Below, piece after piece: positions 1-4,345 of a stretch of DNA of 5,062 nt; position 1 is the stretch's first letter, and every line of letters begins with the position of its first letter. A program made the translations under genes and the position numbers. The notes beneath the pieces are model-generated. The model was not told the DNA's origin and searched no databases. It saw only the letters and a program-made list of their open reading frames with translations. This DNA comes from Candidatus Bathyarchaeota archaeon (GTDB taxonomy: Archaea > Thermoproteota > Bathyarchaeia > Bathyarchaeales > Bathyarchaeaceae): the NCBI GenBank assembly GCA_014859755.1, contig JACUTO010000114.1:1-5062 (forward strand), given 5' to 3'.

Positions 1-405
1 TGATCGTGAAAATCCAATTGCTCCAAAGGGGTTGCCTGATGAAGATCCTCCCAATATTATCATTAACGAAGGCATCGTTAACAGATACAATATGAGAATA
101 AGGTCTCCAACCAAAGAGACTCTGAACAATGCTGTGATCAATGGTATCATTCCACCAAGAACAGCGCAAATAGCCGCTATGACCGGAACAGTTGTGAAGA
201 TTAGGGATGCGGCGGATTCGGGAACTATCCTCTCTTTGCCAAATAACTTGACAAAGTCATAAAAAGGCTGTATCACTGGGGGACCTATTCTGTTCTGCAT
301 TCTCGCATGAAGCTTCCTATCAATCCCCTCAAAGAGAAGGCTAAGGAAAACTATGACAGGGAATGAGAGTGCTATTGCAATAAGTGTTAATGTGCTCTCA
401 GTCAT
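1..405 (-). CDS. Membrane subunit of group 4 [NiFe]-hydrogenase (NuoH/EchB/HyfC-like), partial
   Basis: Reading the minus strand from ATG at 405 gives 135 codons without a stop to the window edge, so the C-terminal part is missing. The protein begins with a hydrophobic helix (about residues 5-25). The family signature RMQNRIGPP follows at 35-43, continuing IQPFYDFVKLFGKE, which is typical of NuoH/EchB/HyfC proteins. More membrane helices lie at about 67-93 and 98-119, followed by GGSSSGNPFGAIG, another conserved stretch of the family. In complex I and group 4 hydrogenases this subunit anchors the catalytic arm to the membrane and forms part of the ion path next to the terminal FeS cluster (family knowledge). 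It starts 19 bases after the large-subunit stop, so it is cotranscribed; a weak AGGT lies 11 bases before the ATG. Full-length homologues are about 280-330 residues, so more than half is off the window. Whether it is Ech-, Mbh- or Ehb-type cannot be decided here. Confidence 0.93.
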   Translation of the reverse strand, partial: MTESTLTLIAIALSFPVIVFLSLLFEGIDRKLHARMQNRIGPPVIQPFYDFVKLFGKERIVPESAASLIFTTVPVIAAICAVLGGMIPLITALFRVSLVGDLILILYLLTMPSLMIILGGSSSGNPFGAIGFSRS

Positions 406-424
406 GTTCAACACTTACCTTTTG

Positions 425-1552
425 CTATCTATCGGTACAACTGATACAAGGGTCAATAGAGGCGACAATTACCGGAATATCAGCCACTTCTCTCCCTATT
501 AGCAAGGTTTTCAGGCTAATGATGTTTGCAAGCGTTGGGGTACGCACTTTTAACCGATCTAAACTTTCCTTTCCGTCAGTTTTTACAAAGTATAGGAGCT
601 CGCCTCGTGGGGCTTCAACTCTCGAAACAGCTTCGCCTTCTGGGATTTTCCTAACTAACTTCAAAACCGAATCCACCGGGGCAATTGGCCCACTCGGCAG
701 TTGGTCTAGTGTAGAATTAATTATGTTAACGGACTCCAATATCTCTAAAAGTCGGACTTCTGTTCGTGTATAGGCGTCTCCTTTAGTCCTGACAACGACA
801 GAAAAGCTGTTTTTAAAGTCCTCATATGCTGCGTAAGGGTCATCTTTGCGAGTGTCGATTTTCACTCCAGATCCTCGGGCTGTTGGACCTACAACGCAGA
901 GCCTTCTAGCATCCTCTTGGCTCAATACACCTATACTGACAAGTCTTTTTTCTACAGTTTTGTCCTGGAACACATTAAGCATGTAATGGGTCGCTTTCTT
1001 AATGTCTTTCATATAGTTAACGATTTTCTCTTTGGAGTGAGGCGTTAGATCGCTACGGACTCCTCCTATAGTGTTCAGCGAATGATGAACACGATTGCCC
1101 GTTATTTCTTCAAATAAATCCATAACTTTCTCTCGAGCACGCAGCGCAAACATAAAGAGAGTGTCGAATCCGATTTCATGCGCCATTACGCCAAGCCACA
1201 GTATATGACTATGTATCCGCTCCAGTTCCGCTATCAAAGTTCGAAGGTAAAGCACTCGTTCTGATGGTTGGATGCCTCCAATTTCTTCAATAGCTTGGAC
1301 GAAGCATGTTGCATGACTATGGGAACAAATCCCGCAGATTCGTTCTACCAGATACAACGTTTGGATCAGATTTCTGGTCTGGGCCAGTGCCTCTATTCCT
1401 CTGTGGGCATACCCTATGCGAAGATCAACATCTACGACTTCTTCTCTTTGAAGCGTCACCTTAAAATGGACTGGTTCTTTTAATGCCGGGTGCACCGGAC
1501 CTACTGGAATAACAAATCGAGAATAACTAATTTCTCTTACCTTTTCATGCAT
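425..1552 (-). CDS. Group 4 energy-converting [NiFe]-hydrogenase large (catalytic) subunit, NuoD/EchE-like
   Basis: A complete 375-residue catalytic subunit. It carries GPVHPALKEP near residues 18-27 and RIGYAHRGIE at 45-54. Both nickel-binding pairs are present: RICGIC with Cys73 and Cys76, and DPCISC with Cys369 and Cys372. Keeping both pairs separates hydrogenases from complex I NuoD and from Fpo/Nqo relatives that lost them, so a working NiFe site is likely. The enzyme would reduce protons or oxidise H2, exchanging electrons with the small subunit encoded just upstream. The start is ATG at 1552; GGTGA at 1559-1563 lies 6 bases before it and overlaps the TGA stop of the upstream gene, indicating tight translational coupling. 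The protein ends three residues after the last cysteine (TDR), so there is no C-terminal peptide for a maturation protease to remove. The length fits stand-alone EchE/EhbN-type subunits without a fused NuoC domain. Confidence 0.96.
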   Translation of the reverse strand: MHEKVREISYSRFVIPVGPVHPALKEPVHFKVTLQREEVVDVDLRIGYAHRGIEALAQTRNLIQTLYLVERICGICSHSHATCFVQAIEEIGGIQPSERVLYLRTLIAELERIHSHILWLGVMAHEIGFDTLFMFALRAREKVMDLFEEITGNRVHHSLNTIGGVRSDLTPHSKEKIVNYMKDIKKATHYMLNVFQDKTVEKRLVSIGVLSQEDARRLCVVGPTARGSGVKIDTRKDDPYAAYEDFKNSFSVVVRTKGDAYTRTEVRLLEILESVNIINSTLDQLPSGPIAPVDSVLKLVRKIPEGEAVSRVEAPRGELLYFVKTDGKESLDRLKVRTPTLANIISLKTLLIGREVADIPVIVASIDPCISCTDR

Positions 1553-1558
1553 AAGTCT

Positions 1559-1978
1559 TCACCTAAACTTTCTCTTCACGGCATTTATCACTCCTCTTAC
1601 GATGGCTTCGGGTCTTGGAGGACAACCCGCAACATAAGCATCTACTGGAACAATTCCGTCTACGGGGCCTTCAATAACGTAGCTCCCAATAAAAGGACCT
1701 CCAGACAAAGCGCATGCTCCCACTGCTACTACTGCCTTGGGCTCAGGTATTTGCTCATATACCCTAATCACACGGGAAATCATTTGCCGCGTGACTGGCC
1801 CGGTTATTAAGAGGACATCAGCATGTCGCGGTGAACCAACAAGTATGCATCCTAAGCGTTCAACGTCATAACGGGGAGTTAAGACAGCCACTATTTCAAT
1901 GTCGCATCCATTACACGACCCAGTGTTCAGATGGAAGAGCCAAGGCGATTTAATTCGACTTCGAGTGGTAATTCTCAT
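1559..1978 (-). CDS. Group 4 [NiFe]-hydrogenase small subunit, NuoB/EchC-like
   Basis: The electron-transfer subunit, which holds one [4Fe-4S] cluster close to the NiFe site. Numbering from the upstream ATG at 1984 (141 residues), the four cluster ligands are Cys24 and Cys27 (GSCNGCD), Cys91 (GACALSGG) and Cys121 (GCPPRPEA), the usual NuoB/EchC/MbhJ pattern. The stretch LTPRYDVERLG and the SPRHADVLLITGPVTRQ segment are highly typical of Ech/Mbh small subunits. I prefer the second ATG at 1978 (139 residues): GGAG at 1986-1989 is 7 bases from it but only 1 base from the ATG at 1984. The gene is first in its operon, behind a TATA box at 2033-2040. It lies 6 bases before the large subunit, and no NuoC/EchD-like gene comes between them. 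The short length, with no extra ferredoxin domain, fits group 4 enzymes. Confidence 0.95.
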   Translation of the reverse strand: MRITTRSRIKSPWLFHLNTGSCNGCDIEIVAVLTPRYDVERLGCILVGSPRHADVLLITGPVTRQMISRVIRVYEQIPEPKAVVAVGACALSGGPFIGSYVIEGPVDGIVPVDAYVAGCPPRPEAIVRGVINAVKRKFR

Positions 1979-2032
1979 AGACATTCTCCATTTATTACTT
2001 ACTCATACTTGAATAAACACGCGAATAAGAAC

Positions 2033-2046
2033 ATTTAAATTGTTTT
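2033..2046 (-). promoter_or_regulatory. Archaeal TATA-box promoter of the hydrogenase operon
   Basis: On the minus strand AAAACA runs directly into ATTTAAAT (2040-2033), which fits an archaeal BRE-like element plus TATA box. About 25 bases downstream would put the transcript start near 2010, leaving a leader of about 30 bases to the small-subunit ATG with GGAG inside it. No other promoter-like sequence is seen between the three hydrogenase genes. The assignment rests on motif and spacing only. Confidence 0.6.
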
Positions 2047-2048
2047 AG

Positions 2049-2303
2049 CTATTTCAGATAAGGCGATTGCTCAAAGTTGGCGATGATCTTGAATCGCGCG
2101 CGTTCAACGCAGATATCGTCTAGTCTCTCGGAGGCGGGGAAGATTCAGCTACAGTTGCAGAGAACCTTTTCAGGCTTCTTAGAGAGTTCGATGAAGAAAA
2201 AGTTGATATAATTATCGCGGAAGGAATACCTCTAAAAGGTTTAGGCCTCGCCGTCATGAATAGACTGAGAAAGGCAGCTGGCTTTAATATAATAAAAACA
2301 TGA
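2049..2303 (+). pseudogene. sua5: Remnant of Sua5 C-terminal domain (threonylcarbamoyl-AMP synthase)
   Basis: From 2124 the plus strand encodes 59 codons ending in TGA at 2301-2303. They include AENLFRLLREFDEEKVDIII (2157-2216) and then AEGIPLKGLGLAVMNRLRKA. This matches the end of the Sua5 C-terminal domain (pattern NLF-LRE-D---VD-I-AE-----GLG-A-MNRL-KAAG). Family knowledge: Sua5 makes threonylcarbamoyl-AMP for the t6A tRNA modification, and its YrdC-like catalytic domain precedes this region. Here the same frame continues upstream through GDDLESRAFNADIV (2079-2120), but a TAG at 2121-2123 interrupts it and another TAG lies at 2046-2048. No start codon with a ribosome site and no catalytic domain is present. 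The remnant ends only a few bases from the hydrogenase TATA box, as if the operon had been joined to a truncated sua5. A sequencing error could explain one stop but not the missing domain. A functional copy is expected elsewhere in the genome. Confidence 0.72.
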
Positions 2304-2313
2304 TACCGTACGT

Positions 2314-2378
2314 GCGCGCGGGCGGATTAAATAATTCTCTCTGTTTTGACCGGTCAATTATTTAACTACCCCGCGCGC
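2314..2378. repeat. GC/AT inverted repeat, possible bidirectional terminator
   Basis: Left arm 2314-2336 and right arm 2356-2378 are reverse complements at 19 of 23 positions; the four mismatches are contiguous in the middle of the arms. Each arm reads GCGCGCGGG, three variable bases, then RTTAAATAATT. The 19-base spacer ends with the perfect palindrome GACCGGTC (2348-2355), abutting the right arm. The structure starts 11 bases after the sua5 remnant stop and lies between convergent genes, so a terminator role is possible. The same arm sequence recurs at 4151, which favours a dispersed repeat. Confidence 0.75.
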
Positions 2379-2453
2379 GCTGATAACGGCTTCTCCGAAA
2401 ATAGGTGTTTTGCATATTTCATAAACTCGGTTGTGGTTGATTCTCGTTCGTCT

Positions 2454-2478
2454 GAACCATTAAAAATGGGTCGAAAAA
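2454..2478 (-). terminator. Hairpin with oligo-T, probable uppS terminator
   Basis: Bases 2454-2461 pair with 2465-2472 with a single mismatch, forming a small hairpin. On the minus strand two T5 tracts (2478-2474 and 2466-2462) surround and include the loop. It lies 65-90 bases after the uppS stop. Archaeal termination relies mainly on oligo-T runs, so this is a reasonable end point for the uppS transcript. It is judged by eye only. Confidence 0.4.
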
Positions 2479-2542
2479 GGGTTGTTTGTAGGGCTGTTTG
2501 GGATAAGGAGAAGTTCCTAAGACGCAACAGAACCGTTTGGTC

Positions 2543-3202
2543 TTATTGCCCGAATTTTCTCTTTTGTGTACGGTACCAAGCTAGGGCGGCTTCCCAGTCT
2601 TCTTCTGTGCATTCTGGAAATAGCTTTCTTATGAAATAAAGTTCAGAATATCGTGCTTGAACGCTCAAGAAATCTGACAGCCTTTGAAGGCCTCCTGTCC
2701 TTATGATTAGCTCAGGTGTGTCTTTCACCATTAAAAGTGATTCTATTTTTAATGGCATCTGCTTTCTTGAAGCTTTCAAACAAGCGTTTAAGAATTCGTG
2801 TTGGGCACTCCATGCCATTAAAACCTCTACGCAATATTTTGTGTATGCTTTAGTGGCATCCACAAGTTGATTCATTACTTCTTTAAGGGAAGTGGGAAGA
2901 ACGTCTGGTTGGGTGGAGAAAAATTGAAATCTGACTTGATTTTGATGAGCCTCTGAATTTTGGCTCAAATACTTCAGAAACTCCTCTTCATAAACAGTAA
3001 ACAGCTCTCCCAGCTCATCCACAGGTCTTTTAAGGTTTCCTTCACTTAAGGCGTAAACAATTATAGTTGAAATGCCCTTTTGGGAACAGAAACTTAAGAA
3101 TTTCCTTAATGTTTCTGCGCCCTTCCTGAATCCCTCAATCCTAGGAATACCGCATTTTTCAGCATATCTACGGTTACCGTCTGGTATGAGCCCGATGATC
3201 AT
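2543..3202 (-). CDS. uppS: Cis-prenyltransferase, UppS/dehydrodolichyl diphosphate synthase family (divergent)
   Basis: The 219-residue product belongs to the family that condenses isopentenyl diphosphate onto an allylic primer to make long cis-polyprenyl diphosphates, the lipid carriers for glycan assembly at the archaeal membrane. Visible motifs, numbered from ATG at 3202: IPDGNRRYA near the N-terminus with catalytic Asp8; YALSEGNLKRP (Ser53, Asn56), matching the usual YAFSxxNxxRP; and IIRTGG-QRLSDFL with Arg168, Arg174 and Ser176, followed by YSELYF with the metal-binding Glu187. Length is slightly below the usual 230-260. Two departures: the usual GH after the first motif is GF (24-25), and the usual YGGR is WSAQ (131-134). 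The first suggests altered substrate handling; the second removes a very conserved loop. A TTG at 3211 could add three residues; neither start has a clear ribosome site. The gene is divergent from two small unknown genes. Activity and chain length cannot be read from the sequence. Confidence 0.9.
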   Translation of the reverse strand: MIIGLIPDGNRRYAEKCGIPRIEGFRKGAETLRKFLSFCSQKGISTIIVYALSEGNLKRPVDELGELFTVYEEEFLKYLSQNSEAHQNQVRFQFFSTQPDVLPTSLKEVMNQLVDATKAYTKYCVEVLMAWSAQHEFLNACLKASRKQMPLKIESLLMVKDTPELIIRTGGLQRLSDFLSVQARYSELYFIRKLFPECTEEDWEAALAWYRTQKRKFGQ

Positions 3203-3235
3203 ACTAATCAACTTTCAGATTTTAGCCTTCTCGAT

Positions 3236-3252
3236 TCGAAATTCTTTTATAG
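3236..3252. promoter_or_regulatory. Shared promoter region of uppS and the small-gene pair
   Basis: The 90 bases between uppS (minus) and the first small gene (plus) contain one strong TATA-like block. Read on the plus strand, CGAAA (3236-3240) precedes TTCTTTTATAG, a BRE-plus-TATA arrangement about 43 bases before the ATG at 3293. Read on the minus strand, CTATAAAAG lies about 45 bases before the uppS ATG. Either both genes use the same block in opposite directions, or uppS uses the nearby TTTTAATAT (3279-3271) instead. Confidence 0.5.
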
Positions 3253-3292
3253 TGAATGAAACATTACGGATATTAAAACGTTGGTGGGGTCA

Positions 3293-3472
3293 ATGGCGGA
3301 AAAAATGAAGGGTTTTGGTGAAGTTTTGGTACAATTAATTGACAAACTTGCGGGGAAGGAGACAGACCTTGAGCTTCACTTCAAGGACTTGACACTGGAA
3401 GTTGCGGGGCTCAAAGCCAAGCTGAACGGATCTGTTGTGTTAGATGTTGTGTACGTCTTGGAAAGAAAGTGA
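3293..3472 (+). CDS. Small hypothetical protein, 59 residues
   Basis: I do not recognise this family. The predicted product has an N-terminal segment with helical character (about residues 4-20, GFGEVLVQLIDKLAG). A strand-like alternating stretch, ETDLELHFKDLTLEVAGLKA, follows, then LNGSVVLDVVYV, suggesting a small alpha-plus-beta-sheet fold. There is no signal peptide, membrane helix or cysteine. ATG at 3293 is chosen over a TTG at 3281 because GGTGG at 3283-3287 lies 5 bases before it and a TATA-like element sits about 43 bases upstream. The stop TGA (3470-3472) overlaps an ATG at 3472, and the next gene starts 28 bases later, so the two are probably one operon. The neighbouring protein also has alternating beta-type segments; the two may interact, which is inference only. 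Confidence 0.72.
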   Translation: MAEKMKGFGEVLVQLIDKLAGKETDLELHFKDLTLEVAGLKAKLNGSVVLDVVYVLERK

Positions 3473-3500
3473 TGGTCATTTCGCTTCCAGGCGGTAAATC

Positions 3501-3884
3501 TTGCAGATACCAATTTGGTTGCTTCATTCTCTAAAATTTGGAGAGGCCAGCGTCCTTATTGATGGAATAGAAACCATTCAGTTGAGAATCGAAAACAAAA
3601 AAATAGACATAAACTTACAGAATAAAAAGTTCGTAAAGGATGTCTTAAAAGTCGAAGTTGAACCAGAGAAAAAATCCATCTTGAAAAAGGTTCAACAGCT
3701 CAAAGATATCGCCGAAGAATTGAAGAAAGAGGAGCTTACAGTAACGTTTTCTCACAAGGGCTGTGCCATGCTCAAATTAGGCGCAGAGGCACGTCCCAAA
3801 CTTCTACGGTTGGTGACACTAAGCAAGGCGATAGAAATCAACAACATGGGCAAGTTGATACAACTAATTAAAGATCTTAGATAG
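3501..3884 (+). CDS. Hypothetical protein, 127 residues, cotranscribed with the 59-residue gene
   Basis: I cannot name this family. The predicted order is a beta-rich N-terminal part (about 12-45, including KFGEASVLIDGIETIQLRIE), then a charged helix rich in Lys and Glu (about 55-76, EPEKKSILKKVQQLKDIAEE), then a strand TVTFSHKG, and a C-terminal helix NMGKLIQLIKDLR. One cysteine (GCAMLKLG) is present; there is no membrane helix or signal peptide, so it is probably cytoplasmic. TTG at 3501 is preferred because GGCGGT (3490-3495) lies 5 bases before it and TAA at 3495-3497 closes the frame above. However, an ATG at 3472 overlaps the previous stop (TGATG) in another frame and yields only 20 residues beginning MVISLPGG before a stop. 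The original start may therefore have been that ATG, with a frameshift before about 3535. The body of the gene looks soundly coding. Confidence 0.75.
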   Translation: MQIPIWLLHSLKFGEASVLIDGIETIQLRIENKKIDINLQNKKFVKDVLKVEVEPEKKSILKKVQQLKDIAEELKKEELTVTFSHKGCAMLKLGAEARPKLLRLVTLSKAIEINNMGKLIQLIKDLR

Positions 3885-4030
3885 CACACAATTAGAAACA
3901 AACAATTAACGCACGCGAAAGAATACGCTAAAGTCGGTTGCAGATTGATTACATGTGAAAAAATAAAGAAGCTTAAAACTCGTATGCTTAATCTTTCAGC
4001 GCGCGCTTTGAGGAACAGGAGATTAACAGC

Positions 4031-4048
4031 CATACCCACGTGAGTATG
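4031..4048. repeat. 18-base imperfect palindrome with CACGTG core
   Basis: CATACCCACGTGAGTATG matches its reverse complement except for one symmetrical pair (bases 6 and 13). Such symmetry suits a dimeric DNA-binding protein or an RNA hairpin. It lies about 147 bases after the last plus-strand gene and is not at a recognisable promoter, so no regulated gene can be assigned. Confidence 0.55.
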
Positions 4049-4083
4049 TTCTCAGCGCTTCGAAATTTGGCGTTTTCCAATTT

Positions 4084-4101
4084 TTGCGCGCATGTGCGCA
4101 A
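4084..4101. repeat. 18-base imperfect GCGC palindrome
   Basis: TTGCGCGCATGTGCGCAA is self-complementary apart from one symmetrical pair (bases 7 and 12), the same architecture as the palindrome whose start lies 53 bases upstream. It is preceded by a T5 run (4081-4085) and followed by an AT-rich stretch. Function is unknown. Confidence 0.55.
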
Positions 4102-4150
4102 TAAAATACATTCGATTGCTAACACCTTTTCTTTCGATCTTTCCTTCCCT

Positions 4151-4174
4151 GCGCGCGGGGGAATTAAATAATTC
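4151..4174 (+). repeat. Third copy of the GC/AT bipartite repeat
   Basis: GCGCGCGGG, three bases, then ATTAAATAATTC. This matches the copy at 2314-2337 at 22 of 24 positions in direct orientation, and is the reverse complement of 2356-2378 at 21 of 23 positions. Like the other copies it sits between convergent genes. It directly follows a pyrimidine-rich tract. Confidence 0.8.
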
Positions 4175-4345
4175 TGGTTGTGTTGTTTGTGGGTGGTTTT
4201 CACCTTTAGGTTTCGGGGTTCTTTTTGATGGTGTGGAGGGTTTCGCGTTTCCATTTCAGCGTCTTTTGGGTGATGGAAGGCGTTTCTGTTCCGCCTAGAA
4301 TAGGGTGTATACTACCATACCTGTCCTGTCTTGGGCTTGGAGGGT

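Larger units (their letters stand above)
3885..4345. other. Gene-poor convergent intergenic region
   Basis: About 460 bases between the plus-strand small-gene operon and the minus-strand transposase. I see no convincing gene with a start and ribosome site. It contains GCGCGCGC at 3999-4006, an 18-base CACGTG-centred palindrome (4031-4048), an 18-base GCGC palindrome (4084-4101), a pyrimidine-rich tract (about 4121-4149) that could end plus-strand transcripts, and the GC/AT repeat (4151-4174). On the minus strand, from about 4350 to a TAA at 4208-4206, one frame is open for 48 codons just past the transposase stop. This could be a remnant or chance. Confidence 0.6.

Noticed and set aside
384..773. 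Open plus-strand frame of 129 codons opposite the hydrogenase large subunit
   Set aside because: It is a shadow of the minus-strand gene, whose cysteine motifs prove the true frame; no ribosome site or recognisable protein.
2346..2639. Open plus-strand frame of 97 codons
   Set aside because: It starts inside the inverted repeat and overlaps the uppS 3' end on the opposite strand; no coding signature.
2944..2960. TGATGA followed by CTGA, resembling C/D box guide RNA elements
   Set aside because: It lies inside uppS on the antisense strand, the spacing is far too short for a guide, and no C'/D' partner is seen.
2314..4174. CRISPR array from the repeated 23-24 base element
   Set aside because: Only three copies, in mixed orientation and separated by 19 bases and 1.8 kb, with genes between them; no regular spacer structure and no cas genes.
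3988..4254. Open minus-strand frame of 88 codons
   Set aside because: Low-complexity composition (HHQK, KQHNQN), no ribosome site, and it runs through the palindromes and the GC/AT repeat; most likely non-coding.
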